Source: Lachnospiraceae bacterium JLR.KK002
GTDB lineage: Bacteria > Bacillota > Clostridia > Lachnospirales > Lachnospiraceae
Length of the DNA: 64,000 nt
Assembly: GCA_036941025.1 (NCBI GenBank)
Contig: JAYMNP010000001.1
Location: forward strand, 3,950,001 to 4,014,000
Direction: 5' to 3'
Shown here: one piece after another, positions 32,788-41,727 of the stretch
Layout of the letters: every line of letters begins with the position of its first letter
Numbering within the stretch: the stretch's first letter is position 1
The notes under the pieces: generated by a model
What the model saw: the letters and a program-made list of their open reading frames with translations, nothing else
Told to the model about the DNA's origin: nothing
Databases searched by the model: none
Made by a program: the position numbers and the translations under genes

Positions 32788-35301
32788 ATGAAAAGAAAGA
32801 TACGCGGGGCAGCATTTCTTCTGCTGATGGTTGTCATGGCAGGCTGTATCATACAGCAGTCTCAGAGAAGCTGGAAGGGAGAAGCAAAGACTGGCGGGCT
32901 GAGTATAGAGAATCAGGCAAACGTGGGAGAAATCCGAAAAGGAACGGAAATTGCCCAGACCTTTACTGCCGACCGAAATTTTTCCGGAGTCTCTCTGCTG
33001 ATGGCCACCTACAATAAAAGAGTGTATGGCCGGGTACATGTGAAACTTCTGGAAGAAGCAGGCGGACAGGTTCTGGCAGAGAAGACATATTATGCGGGTT
33101 CCATGGAGGATAACGCCCTGTATCATTTCCTGTTTGATCAGGAGATAGAAGTCTCCGGGCCCACCAGATACCGTGTTGTGATTACATCAGATGCGGGCAG
33201 ATTCCGGAACGGAGTAACCATCTGGAATTCCCTGGAGGACCAGTATCCGGAGGGAGAACTGTATATTAATGGGGAACAGCAGCCGGGAGACCTGGTATTC
33301 CGTATTGCATATGAGGGGAAGATGGAATATCAGTGGGGCCTGTTTCTGCGCCGGGCTGTTTTGCTGATACTTTTGTTTGGATTTCTGGGAGCCCACTGTT
33401 TTCTGGATATCCCGCAGATGTACCGGTGGATATTTGAAAAAAGAGTGTGGATTTCTCTGGGATTGTTCGCATTTCTGGTGCTGAACAGATACCATTTTTC
33501 TTCCATCGGACAGTTTGACCGATATATTCAGCCGGGAGACGGCTCTCAGTACGTGGCCCCTGTTGCCGGCCAGTCCAGAGCCATCCGAAGCGATGAGTGG
33601 ATGCTGGGGGTGCCACGGTTTCTGTCGGCGGAATACAGTGATTATGGGAAATACAACCAGATAGTCCGGGCGGAAAAGACCACAAATCTGTCTGCTTCCG
33701 GCCTGTACCGCAGCTATTCCGCACTGGCCCAGCCCATGGACTGGGGCTTTTATCTCTTTGGCTCTGAGATTGGTCTGTCTTTTCGCTGGTGCTTTAAGAT
33801 GGTCTTCGGCTTTTTATTTTCCTTTGAATTCTGTCTGATTCTGACCAGGAAGAAAAAGCTGCTGTCACTGCTGGGCGCCTCTCTCATCTGGTTTTCCAGC
33901 TGTAATATGTGGTGGTCCACCATGAACTGGATTCTGGCAGGAGAAGCCGCGCTGGTGTTTGTGTGGTACTTTCTGGAGGCGAAGGACAGAAGAAAACGCA
34001 TGTTATGGGGGCTGGGCCTTGCAGTGTCTGCATCCTGTTTCCTGGTGGTGGATTTGTATCCCGCCTGGCAGGTGCCGGCAGGCTATCTCTATCTGATGGT
34101 CTTAATCTGGATGATAGCGGAACACTGGCAGGAGATACGCAGTTACAGATGGAAGGACTGGCTGCTGACAGCAGGGTGCCTGGCGTTTTTAATCAGTATT
34201 GCCGGGGTATACCTTCTGAATGATATGGAATATCTGACGGACATTATGAATACAAAATATCCGGGTCAGCGGGTCAGCTACGGAGGAAGAACCATTCAGC
34301 AGCTTCTGGGTTATCTTCCCACCTTTCTCACATCGCTGGAGCAGTATGCCAATCCCAGCGAGGCAGGAAGATTCGTCAGCTTCTTTCCCATTCCCTGGGT
34401 GCTGGCCCTGGTGGTTTTTGTACGCAGCCGGAAAAAGGATTTGCTGACAGGGCTGCTGCTGGCAGGAAGTACCTTTCTGTCTCTGTACTGTATGGTGGAA
34501 CTGCCGGAATTTCTGGCCAGGATTTCTCTGCTTACTTATTCCACACCGGAGCGGACGGCACTTGTTCTGGGATTTGCCCAGATACTTCTGCTGCTTGCGG
34601 CAGTATCGCGGTGTGAGGAGTGGGAGGGACTGAGCCTTCCGGCGGGAATCTGCACGGTACTGCTGACAGGAATTGTGACGGTGTGGTACAGCAGGCAATG
34701 CTACCCGGATTATCCCAGATGGATTTATTTTGCAGTTCTGGGAATTCTGGTATTCAGCGCTTTGCTGCCTGTCATTTCCGGATTTGGAAAAAATCTCCGT
34801 CCCTGGGCCATGGCGGGGCTGAGCCTTCTGCTTATTGTGACAGGCCTCAGAGTAAATCCGTTGATGTGCGGCCTGGATGCCATCAGAAGCAAGCCGGCGG
34901 CAGAAGCGGTGGCCCAAATTACGGAACAGGACAGCACCAGTAAATGGCTTGCGGTGGAAAATATTGCAGCAGGAAACTTCCTGATTGCCTGCGGGGCTCC
35001 CGCAGTTAATTCCGTGAATTATATTCCCAATATGGATTTATGGAAAAAACTGGACCCGAAGGGGGAAAAGGAAGAAATCTATAACCGATATGCCCATATT
35101 CAGGTATTTCTGACAGAGGAAGACACAGAAATGGAGCTGGTACAGGCCGATTTAATTAACCTGAGGCTGTCCTGCGAAGATTTGAAAAAACTGGGAATTA
35201 CGTATCTTTTTGCTTCCCATTCCCTGGATGAGCTGGAGGATTTGCCGGTGAAATCCCTGTATGAGGAAAATGGGGTTTACATTTATCAGATGGAATACTG
35301 A
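32788..35301 (+). CDS. Large polytopic membrane protein, DUF7657-like, 837 aa
   Basis: An N-terminal lipobox-like or membrane anchor (LLLMVVMAGCIIQQS), an extracytoplasmic beta-rich domain of about 150 residues (QANVGEIRKGTEIAQTFTAD, YRVVITSDAGRFRNGVTIWN), then about 12-13 hydrophobic helices, then a soluble C-terminal domain. The IGQFDRYIQPGD ... QSRAIRSDEWMLGVPRFLS block before the helices is shared by large membrane proteins in Clostridial glycan loci (GT-C-like, DUF7657). It probably transfers a lipid-linked sugar to a growing glycan outside the membrane. The catalytic residues cannot be assigned with confidence. A single 837-aa frame without interruption; 21 bases after rfbD. Confidence 0.7.
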   Translation: MKRKIRGAAFLLLMVVMAGCIIQQSQRSWKGEAKTGGLSIENQANVGEIRKGTEIAQTFTADRNFSGVSLLMATYNKRVYGRVHVKLLEEAGGQVLAEKTYYAGSMEDNALYHFLFDQEIEVSGPTRYRVVITSDAGRFRNGVTIWNSLEDQYPEGELYINGEQQPGDLVFRIAYEGKMEYQWGLFLRRAVLLILLFGFLGAHCFLDIPQMYRWIFEKRVWISLGLFAFLVLNRYHFSSIGQFDRYIQPGDGSQYVAPVAGQSRAIRSDEWMLGVPRFLSAEYSDYGKYNQIVRAEKTTNLSASGLYRSYSALAQPMDWGFYLFGSEIGLSFRWCFKMVFGFLFSFEFCLILTRKKKLLSLLGASLIWFSSCNMWWSTMNWILAGEAALVFVWYFLEAKDRRKRMLWGLGLAVSASCFLVVDLYPAWQVPAGYLYLMVLIWMIAEHWQEIRSYRWKDWLLTAGCLAFLISIAGVYLLNDMEYLTDIMNTKYPGQRVSYGGRTIQQLLGYLPTFLTSLEQYANPSEAGRFVSFFPIPWVLALVVFVRSRKKDLLTGLLLAGSTFLSLYCMVELPEFLARISLLTYSTPERTALVLGFAQILLLLAAVSRCEEWEGLSLPAGICTVLLTGIVTVWYSRQCYPDYPRWIYFAVLGILVFSALLPVISGFGKNLRPWAMAGLSLLLIVTGLRVNPLMCGLDAIRSKPAAEAVAQITEQDSTSKWLAVENIAAGNFLIACGAPAVNSVNYIPNMDLWKKLDPKGEKEEIYNRYAHIQVFLTEEDTEMELVQADLINLRLSCEDLKKLGITYLFASHSLDELEDLPVKSLYEENGVYIYQMEY

Positions 35302-35318
35302 GCTTAGCAGTCAGAAAT

Positions 35319-35347
35319 TTGCATTATATGATAAAAGATGGTATAAT
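35319..35347 (+). promoter_or_regulatory. SigmaA-type promoter for the heptose operon
   Basis: TTGCAT (35319-35324), 17-base spacer, TATAAT (35342-35347), between the DUF7657-like gene and gmhA. Confidence 0.65.
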
Positions 35348-35371
35348 GGAGCGGTTTTAAGGGAAATAACG

Positions 35372-35429
35372 TATGTGACAGTAACAGTGAAATCACATGT
35401 TGAGCTGTTACTATGCGATATGTGACAGG
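35372..35429 (+). repeat. Direct and inverted repeats in the gmhA leader
   Basis: TATGTGACAG occurs at 35372-35381 and again at 35420-35429 just before the ribosome site of gmhA. Between them, AGTAACAG (35380-35387) pairs perfectly with CTGTTACT (35405-35412). The arrangement could give a leader hairpin with control of translation of the heptose operon. Confidence 0.6.
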
Positions 35430-35439
35430 AGGAAAATCT

Positions 35440-36042
35440 GTGTATCATAGATTAGATGAGATTCTGCTTCAGCAGAAGGAAAATATTGAAAAGGTCCGGG
35501 AGAGCGGATATCCGGAGCAGGTATCCCATGCTGTCCGGCTCCAGCTTGAGGCGTTGCGGCAGGGGAATAAAATACTGATTGCAGGAAACGGAGGTTCCGC
35601 TGCGGATGCCCAGCATCTGGCAGGAGAGCTGGTAGGCCGGTTTCTGAAAGAGCGGAAAGGCCTTGGAGCAGTGGCTCTGAGTACCGACACTTCCATTCTC
35701 ACCTCTGTTGGAAATGATTATGGATACGGAGAAATTTTTGCCCGGCAGGTGGAGGCCCTGGGCAGGCCGGGAGACGTGTTCCTGGGGATTTCCACCAGCG
35801 GGAATTCGGAAAATATTATAAGGGCGGTAAAAAAAGCGCGGGAGCTGGGACTTGTCACCGTCTGCCTGACAGGGCGGGACGGAGGAGAACTGAAAGAACT
35901 CTGCGACTGTAATATGGTGGTGCCTCTGGAAGAAACGCCCAGAATCCAGGAATTTCACACCATGACGGTACATATGATGTGCGAACTGGTGGAAGAAGGT
36001 ATGGCGGAAAACCAGTCTGAGGAAATGGCAGGTAAGTTATGA
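35440..36042 (+). CDS. gmhA: Sedoheptulose-7-phosphate isomerase, 200 aa
   Basis: First step of ADP-heptose synthesis: sedoheptulose-7-P to manno-heptose-7-P. SIS-fold motifs LIAGNGGSAADAQHLAGELVGRF, LSTDTSILTSVGNDYGYGEIFARQV and ISTSGNSENIIRAV are intact. I choose GTG 35440 because AGGAGG lies eight bases upstream; an in-frame ATG at 35413 has no ribosome site and sits inside the leader repeat. The gene overlaps the following GT9 gene by four bases and heads the heptose cluster. Confidence 0.93.
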   Translation: MYHRLDEILLQQKENIEKVRESGYPEQVSHAVRLQLEALRQGNKILIAGNGGSAADAQHLAGELVGRFLKERKGLGAVALSTDTSILTSVGNDYGYGEIFARQVEALGRPGDVFLGISTSGNSENIIRAVKKARELGLVTVCLTGRDGGELKELCDCNMVVPLEETPRIQEFHTMTVHMMCELVEEGMAENQSEEMAGKL

Positions 36043-37280
36043 GAGAAAATCATTACAGTATATCCAATCTGTTTTTGAAGTTTAATCAGCTTTTATGGAA
36101 AAAGTCTTTTCTGCAGCATATCCGGGTACTGTTTTACTGGATAGACGGTGTTCTGCTGTTGTTCTGCAGAAGGAAAAAGGGTGACGGGAGCAGAAAAAAG
36201 TCCCGCAAAAAGGTTCTGATTGTATATAATATGGCGCTGGGAGATGGGATTATGTTTTGCGGGGTTTCCCGGTCTCTGCGCGAAATATGGCCGAAAGAGC
36301 AGTATGAAATTACCATAACATGCCAGTCGGCCTTTTCTTCATTATATGAAAGCACCGGAATTTACGATAAAGTGCTGCCTCTTGACTTTTCCGGGGCGGT
36401 GGTAAATCTGAAAAAGAGAAAAGAATTATTCCGGAAACTTCGGGAAGAAACCTATGATATTGTGGCAGACCCGGTGGGCTGTGAGGAGTGTACCACCAAT
36501 GTGTTTGTGACGCGGGCAGCCAGAGGAAAAGAAAAAATCGGCGTGCTGGACGTGTCCGTGAACCATCAGGCTCCGGACTGGCTGCGCAGAAAAATATATC
36601 ACAGAGTAGTGGAGCTGAATCAGAAGCATATGCATCTGATTCGGTATTACGGCGCTTTTTTCCGGGAACTGGGAGCTGTCTCCTGTGTGGCCAGACCGGC
36701 GGAGCTGCCTGCTGTGGAGCTGCCTTTTGAGACGCCGGAGAAATTTTTCATCATTTTTCCGGTGGCCAGCATGGCCGTAAAAAAATGGCCGCCGGAGCGG
36801 TATGCATATATTGCGGAGAAAATATACCGTAAGACCCGTATACCGCTGGTACTGTGCGGAACGGAGCATGACAGGGCGGGGATTGAAGAATTCCGCAGCC
36901 TGCTTCCTTCGGATGTGGAGATAATGGATTATATCGGCAAAACGGATATTATGCAGTTTGTGGAACTGATTGGCAGGGCTTCCCTGGTAGTCAGCAACGA
37001 TACCAGCGCATACCATATTGCAGTGGCAAAGCAGGTGCCGGTGGCCATGATCTGCGGCGGGTATACCTATCATCGGTATGCAAAATATGACTATGAGAAG
37101 GAAGGCTGCAGAAATCCGTTGCTGGTGCGCCGGAACATGAAGTGCCAGGACTGTAACAATTACTGCCGCTACCATGGATTTGAGCTGTTTCCCTGTATTG
37201 ATAAAATAGGTAAGAAGGAAGCCTGGAGAGAGATAAAGGCTTTGATTGAGAGAGAGGGACTGGATACAGATGACGATTGA
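36039..37280 (+). CDS. Glycosyltransferase family 9 (heptosyltransferase-type), 413 aa
   Basis: GT-B enzyme resembling WaaC/WaaF heptosyltransferases. N-domain start VLIVYNMALGDGIMFCGVSRSL; nucleotide-sugar-binding C-domain with FIIFPVASMAVKKWPPERYAYIAEKI, and VSNDTSAYHIAVAKQVPVAMICGG (the ADP-heptose binding turn). A Cys cluster near the C-terminus (MKCQDCNNYCRYHGFELFPCID) is known in a subset of GT9 proteins. It starts in an ATGA overlap with gmhA and ends within the start of hldE, so heptose supply and transfer are translationally linked. An N-terminal 50-residue amphipathic stretch may contact the membrane. Confidence 0.88.
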   Translation: MRENHYSISNLFLKFNQLLWKKSFLQHIRVLFYWIDGVLLLFCRRKKGDGSRKKSRKKVLIVYNMALGDGIMFCGVSRSLREIWPKEQYEITITCQSAFSSLYESTGIYDKVLPLDFSGAVVNLKKRKELFRKLREETYDIVADPVGCEECTTNVFVTRAARGKEKIGVLDVSVNHQAPDWLRRKIYHRVVELNQKHMHLIRYYGAFFRELGAVSCVARPAELPAVELPFETPEKFFIIFPVASMAVKKWPPERYAYIAEKIYRKTRIPLVLCGTEHDRAGIEEFRSLLPSDVEIMDYIGKTDIMQFVELIGRASLVVSNDTSAYHIAVAKQVPVAMICGGYTYHRYAKYDYEKEGCRNPLLVRRNMKCQDCNNYCRYHGFELFPCIDKIGKKEAWREIKALIEREGLDTDDD

Positions 37281-38709
37281 GAAGTTGAATAAAATAGCAG
37301 ATATCAGGGTATTGCTGTTCGGCGATTTTATGGTGGACAAATACATTCACGGAAAGGTTTCCCGCATATCGCCGGAAGCGCCGGTCCCCGTGCTGGAGGT
37401 GACCGCCAGGCAGACCAAACTGGGAGGCGCCGGAAATGTGGTCAACAATATCATGACACTGGGAGCCAGTGTGCGGGTACTGGGCTGTGTGGGAGATGAT
37501 GCGGACGGAGACTGGATTCTCTCGGAGCTTTCGGAGAAAGGCATTGAAACCGGGTATATGAGAAAATATCCTCAGGTGCAGACCATTTCCAAAACCCGTC
37601 TTGTGTCGAAGAACCAGCAGTTTCTGCGGTATGATGAAGAAAAAATTCAGGATATTCCGGATGATTATGTGAAGGAAATCCGGCAGCAGGAGGAACGCCT
37701 CTTTCAGGATATTCAGGCAGTGATTATTTCCGATTACGGAAAGGGTGCGGTGACGAAAGAAGGGGCTCAATTTCTGACAGAAGGCGCCCGCCGCAGGGGA
37801 ATCCCTGTGATTATTGACCCCAAAGGAACTGATTACAGCAAATATAAAGGAGCGGACGTGTGTACCCCCAATGTAAAAGAACTGGGGGATGTGACAGGAA
37901 GAGCCCTGCACACGGAACAGGAGATTCTGGAGGCAGGACAGAGGCTGAGAGAAGACATCGAGCTGAAATATCTGCTTCTGACCCGTTCGGAACAGGGGAT
38001 TTCCCTGTTTGACCAGGAACAGGGAAAACAGGACTTTCCGGCAGCCAGCAAGGATGTGGTGGATGTAACGGGAGCCGGAGATACCGTGGTGTCAGCGGTG
38101 GCCCTGATGATGGCGGCAGGATTTTCCCCGGAGGAATGCTGTATTCTGGCAAATACTGCCGCTTCTATTGTATGCTCCAAATTCGGCGCCGCCACACTGT
38201 CTCTGAATGAACTGATGGAACAGGTGGTAAACAGCGGAGAATTTAAGCTGGTGGATGTGACCACAGCCAGATATGTGCTGGCCAGTCTGAAAGAAAAAGG
38301 GAAGAAAATTGTGTTCACCAACGGCTGTTTTGACATGCTTCATGCAGGACACCTGGCTTCTTTTCTGCAGGCACGGAAATTTGGAGACGTGCTGATTGTG
38401 GCAGTGAACAGCGACGCTTCCGTAAAGCGGCTCAAAGGGCCGGAGCGCCCCATTGTGGAGCAGCAGAACAGAATTCGTATGCTCTGTGCGCTGGAATGTG
38501 TGGATTATGTGATTCTGATGGAGGATGATACGCCGGTTCCCCTGATTCAGGCCCTTCACCCGGACGTTACCGTAAAAGGAAAAGACTGGGAAGAAAAAGA
38601 TATTCCGGAGCGCGCTGTGGTGGAAAGCTATGGGGGCGCCGTGAAATTTATAGATTTGGAGGGGGGACTGTCCACCACAAATCTGATAGGGAAAATCAGA
38701 CATGAATAA
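37270..38709 (+). CDS. hldE: Bifunctional heptose kinase/adenylyltransferase HldE, 479 aa
   Basis: Makes heptose-1,7-bisphosphate and, after GmhB, ADP-heptose. Residues about 1-320 are a PfkB/ribokinase-type kinase (LFGDFMVDKYIHG, VVDVTGAGDTVVSAVALMMAAG); residues about 345-479 are a cytidylyltransferase-like adenylyltransferase (FTNGCFDMLHAGHLASFLQ, with the HxGH nucleotide-binding motif, and AVNSDASVKRLKGPERPI). The fused form is usual in Gram-negatives. Start ATG 37270, inside the last codons of the GT9 gene. Overlaps gmhB by eight bases. Confidence 0.95.
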   Translation: MTIEKLNKIADIRVLLFGDFMVDKYIHGKVSRISPEAPVPVLEVTARQTKLGGAGNVVNNIMTLGASVRVLGCVGDDADGDWILSELSEKGIETGYMRKYPQVQTISKTRLVSKNQQFLRYDEEKIQDIPDDYVKEIRQQEERLFQDIQAVIISDYGKGAVTKEGAQFLTEGARRRGIPVIIDPKGTDYSKYKGADVCTPNVKELGDVTGRALHTEQEILEAGQRLREDIELKYLLLTRSEQGISLFDQEQGKQDFPAASKDVVDVTGAGDTVVSAVALMMAAGFSPEECCILANTAASIVCSKFGAATLSLNELMEQVVNSGEFKLVDVTTARYVLASLKEKGKKIVFTNGCFDMLHAGHLASFLQARKFGDVLIVAVNSDASVKRLKGPERPIVEQQNRIRMLCALECVDYVILMEDDTPVPLIQALHPDVTVKGKDWEEKDIPERAVVESYGGAVKFIDLEGGLSTTNLIGKIRHE

Positions 38710-39217
38710 AGCAGTATTTTTAGACCGGGACGGAACCATCAACCGGGATTTCGGATATGTATACCAGAAAGAAAAACTGGAATTTCTGCCTGGAGCGGCA
38801 GAAGCTCTGAAACAAATCCGGCAGGCGGGATTTCTCCTGATTGTCATTACCAATCAGTCGGGGATTGCCAGAGGATATTTTTCCCTGGAACAGTACCGGG
38901 AATTTGAAGCATTTTTTCTGGACAGGCTGAAGGAACAGGATGTATGGGTGGATAAAGTATATTTCTGCCCCCATGGAGCGGAGGAGGGCTGCCTTTGCCG
39001 GAAGCCGGAAACCGGTCTGTTTTATCAGGCGGCGAAAGAATTTGACATTGACTGGAGCCGGTCTTATGCCGTAGGGGACAGGGAGCGGGATCTGTGTATC
39101 TGCAGCAGGGAACCGGTGACCGGGATTTTGTATGGTTCAGGGGAAAGATCCGAGCCGGATGTAATCTGTCTGGAAAGCTGGGCGGAGATTGCAGAAGTAA
39201 TCTGCCGGAACCCCTGA
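38702..39217 (+). CDS. gmhB: Heptose-1,7-bisphosphate 7-phosphatase GmhB, 171 aa
   Basis: HAD-superfamily phosphatase between the two HldE steps. The catalytic DxDGT is in VFLDRDGTINRDFGYV; motif II is ITNQSGIARG; the zinc-binding loop CPHGAEEGCLCRKPETGLF has the C-x-H...C-x-C pattern of GmhB; motif III/IV is in GDRERDLCICSRE. Together with gmhA and hldE it completes a path to ADP-D-glycero-manno-heptose. No HldD epimerase is recognisable in the window. Confidence 0.92.
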   Translation: MNKAVFLDRDGTINRDFGYVYQKEKLEFLPGAAEALKQIRQAGFLLIVITNQSGIARGYFSLEQYREFEAFFLDRLKEQDVWVDKVYFCPHGAEEGCLCRKPETGLFYQAAKEFDIDWSRSYAVGDRERDLCICSREPVTGILYGSGERSEPDVICLESWAEIAEVICRNP

Positions 39218-39263
39218 AAACACGCTCCGGGAATTTTACACCGGACATAAGGAAAGTGACAGT

Positions 39264-40487
39264 ATGGACAATATGAAGAAAAATATCGCCTGGAATACCT
39301 GCGGCAGTGTATTTTACTGCGTCTGTCAGTGGCTGATTACCATTCTGGTGGTGTGGCTGGACAGCTATGGCGCGGCGGGAGACCTCTCCCTGGCCATGAC
39401 TACCAGCAGCAGCTTTTCGGCCATTGCTTTATTCAGTATGCGCAATTTTCAGGTGTCGGACGTGGCGGAGGAATATTCTGCCGGCCAGTATGTGAGCAGC
39501 AGGATTCTCACCTGCGGGGCGGCGTTTGTCAGCTGCCTGGCAGCTTCCCTCTGTTCCGGCAACACGCCTTACGAAGTGCTGTGCATCGGAGCGTTTATGA
39601 TGATTCGGGTGGCGGAAGCCATCGTGGACGTGCTTCACGGGATTAACCAGAAATACATGCGGTATGATCTGATTGGAAAATCCTATATAATCCGGGGGAT
39701 TCTGACGGTGGGCTCTTTCTGTGCAGAACTGGCTTTCACCGGAAATCTCATGGTCACTCTTATGATTATGGCGGGGCTGAATCTGCTGACAGCTTTTGTC
39801 TATGACTGGATTCATACGGGAAAGCTGGAGGAGTTTTCCATTCGCCTGAAAGACAGCAGGATACGGAATCTGCTGACAGCCTGCGTGCCCATTGTGGCAT
39901 TTTCCTTTTTGCTGAGCCTGGAAAATCTGATTCCGAAAACAATTCTAAAGGAACAGTACGGCAGAGACCAGCTTGGGATTTATTCTTCCATGGCGTCCCC
40001 TACCCTGGTGGTTCAGGTGTTTGCCTCTGTGGCATTTAACCCCTTTCTGCCGGCCTTTTCCCTGGCTTATCAGCAGGGAGATTTGAAGCGGTTCCGGAGC
40101 ATGTTCCACAAATCTCTGGCGGTGCTGGCAGGTATGTGTCTGGTGGTGACGCTGGGAGCAGTGATTCTGGGCAGGCCAGGTCTTAGACTCCTGTTCGGGC
40201 CGGATATTCTGGAGCATTATGGTTTGTTTCTGCCCATTGTATGGTGTACCATATTAACGGCATTAATCTGGATTCTGTCTTCACTGGTGGTGGCCCTCAG
40301 AAGAATTCGATGGCTCTTAATCGGCATGATTGGGGACTTTCTGGTCTGTGTGCTGGCAGCGGAACCGGTGGTACGTACCTATGAAAAAAACGGAGTCAGC
40401 ATTCTGCAGATTGGCGCATACGCAGCGTATATTGTCTGGCTGATTGCGGTATGCGAAATCTGTACGAAAAAGGAAAAAAATGGATAA
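39264..40487 (+). CDS. Wzx-type oligosaccharide flippase, 407 aa
   Basis: About twelve hydrophobic helices with no large soluble domain, in the MATE/Wzx pattern: NTCGSVFYCVCQWLITILVVWL at the start, then GIYSSMASPTLVVQVFASVAFNPFLPAFSLAYQQGDLKRFRSMFHKSL in the second half. Moves a lipid-linked glycan across the membrane. Shorter than many Wzx proteins (400 rather than 420-500), and the cap of the C-terminus is basic. AGGAAAG precedes the ATG. Follows gmhB by 46 bases. Confidence 0.82.
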   Translation: MDNMKKNIAWNTCGSVFYCVCQWLITILVVWLDSYGAAGDLSLAMTTSSSFSAIALFSMRNFQVSDVAEEYSAGQYVSSRILTCGAAFVSCLAASLCSGNTPYEVLCIGAFMMIRVAEAIVDVLHGINQKYMRYDLIGKSYIIRGILTVGSFCAELAFTGNLMVTLMIMAGLNLLTAFVYDWIHTGKLEEFSIRLKDSRIRNLLTACVPIVAFSFLLSLENLIPKTILKEQYGRDQLGIYSSMASPTLVVQVFASVAFNPFLPAFSLAYQQGDLKRFRSMFHKSLAVLAGMCLVVTLGAVILGRPGLRLLFGPDILEHYGLFLPIVWCTILTALIWILSSLVVALRRIRWLLIGMIGDFLVCVLAAEPVVRTYEKNGVSILQIGAYAAYIVWLIAVCEICTKKEKNG

Positions 40488-40512
40488 AGACAGGTAAAGA
40501 AGGGAAAAACAG

Positions 40513-41202
40513 ATGAAAAAGTTAGTCATCATACCGGCTTATAATGAAGGGGAAAGCATTTATAATACGGTAAAAGAAATAGAGAAAGCAGCGCCGGATT
40601 TCGATTATGTGATTATCAATGACTGCTCCGGTGACGATACCAGGAAAATCTGTGTGGAAAACGGATTTCATTATATAGATCTTCCCATCAATCAGGGAAT
40701 CGGCGGAGCGGTACAGACAGGCTATCTCTATGCTTATGAAAATGACTATGACGTGGCGGTACAGGTGGACGGAGACGGGCAGCATGACCCGGCTTTTCTG
40801 CAGCAGATGGCAGATACCCTTCAGAGAGAACAGGCGGATATGGTCATCGGCTCCAGATTTATTGAGCGGAAAGGCTTTCAGTCTTCTGTTACCCGTCGCA
40901 TTGGCATCCGCTATTTCACCTGTCTGATTCGATTGCTGACAGGGGCGAAAATTACGGACCCCACGTCGGGCCTTCGAATGATTGGGAAAGATGTGATAGC
41001 ATTGTTTGCCAAATCTTATCCGCGGGATTATCCGGAGCCGGAGAGTGTGGTGGATATTTTATGCAAAAGGAAAAAAGTGGTGGAGCTTCCGGTGCTGATG
41101 CGGGAGCGGCAGGGAGGCGTGTCCTCCATCCGCATGGGAAAATCTGTTTACTATATGATAAAGGTTACGCTGGCAATCTTTCTGTGCCGGATTTCCCAGT
41201 AA
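40513..41202 (+). CDS. Glycosyltransferase family 2, DPM1-like, 229 aa
   Basis: GT-A enzyme: VIIPAYNEGESIYNTVKEI, the VQVDGDGQHDPAFL metal-binding DGD, GSRFIERKGFQSS, and TDPTSGLRMIGKDVI are typical of dolichol-phosphate-sugar synthase-like GT2 enzymes, which charge polyprenyl phosphate with a sugar. There is no C-terminal TM pair, but the following DUF2304 gene often partners such enzymes. Ribosome site GAAGGGAAA before the ATG. Confidence 0.88.
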   Translation: MKKLVIIPAYNEGESIYNTVKEIEKAAPDFDYVIINDCSGDDTRKICVENGFHYIDLPINQGIGGAVQTGYLYAYENDYDVAVQVDGDGQHDPAFLQQMADTLQREQADMVIGSRFIERKGFQSSVTRRIGIRYFTCLIRLLTGAKITDPTSGLRMIGKDVIALFAKSYPRDYPEPESVVDILCKRKKVVELPVLMRERQGGVSSIRMGKSVYYMIKVTLAIFLCRISQ

Positions 41203-41253
41203 AGTCCGGTATCGGAGTTCTGGCGCCGCCAGAAAGGAAAGGGAGGAAGCAGT

Positions 41254-41628
41254 ATGTCGGGAATATTAAGGTGTGCGCTGGGCGCAGGGGTGTTGATTTA
41301 TTTTATACTGGTCATATACTTTTTAAAGCGCAGGCTGATTGATTTGAAATACAGTCTGGTCTGGCTGCTGGCGGGAATCTGCCTGGCGGTTTTCATCATA
41401 TGGCCAAATGCCCTGTATACGCTGATGGGCGCTTTTGGAATTTCCATTCCGGTGAACGGGGTATTTCTGGTCTGTATCGGATTTATCATTGTGATTTTAA
41501 TGTCCATGACCTCCATTGTGTCCAGACAGACAGACCGGATTAAACAGCTGGTACAGCACCAGGCTTTGCTGGAAAAGCGGATTCGGGAGCTGGAAGAAAA
41601 GGAAAACCACCTGGCGGAAAAGCAGTGA
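41254..41628 (+). CDS. DUF2304 small membrane protein, 124 aa
   Basis: Three hydrophobic helices: VLIYFILVIYFL, YSLVWLLAGICLAVFIIW, and PVNGVFLVCIGFIIVILMSM, with a cytosolic coiled tail KQLVQHQALLEKRIRELEEKE. This is the DUF2304 layout, found beside DPM1-like GT2 enzymes, probably anchoring or assisting them. GGGAGGAAG before the ATG. Confidence 0.85.
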   Translation: MSGILRCALGAGVLIYFILVIYFLKRRLIDLKYSLVWLLAGICLAVFIIWPNALYTLMGAFGISIPVNGVFLVCIGFIIVILMSMTSIVSRQTDRIKQLVQHQALLEKRIRELEEKENHLAEKQ

Positions 41629-41727
41629 AACAGAAAGGGGCAGCCCGCAGGGGAACGGGGAAAGGAAGCTGGAAGTTGCTCTGACAGAAAGACAGTGAAA
41701 CCAGAGGCAGCAGGAAAGGAAAAGAAT

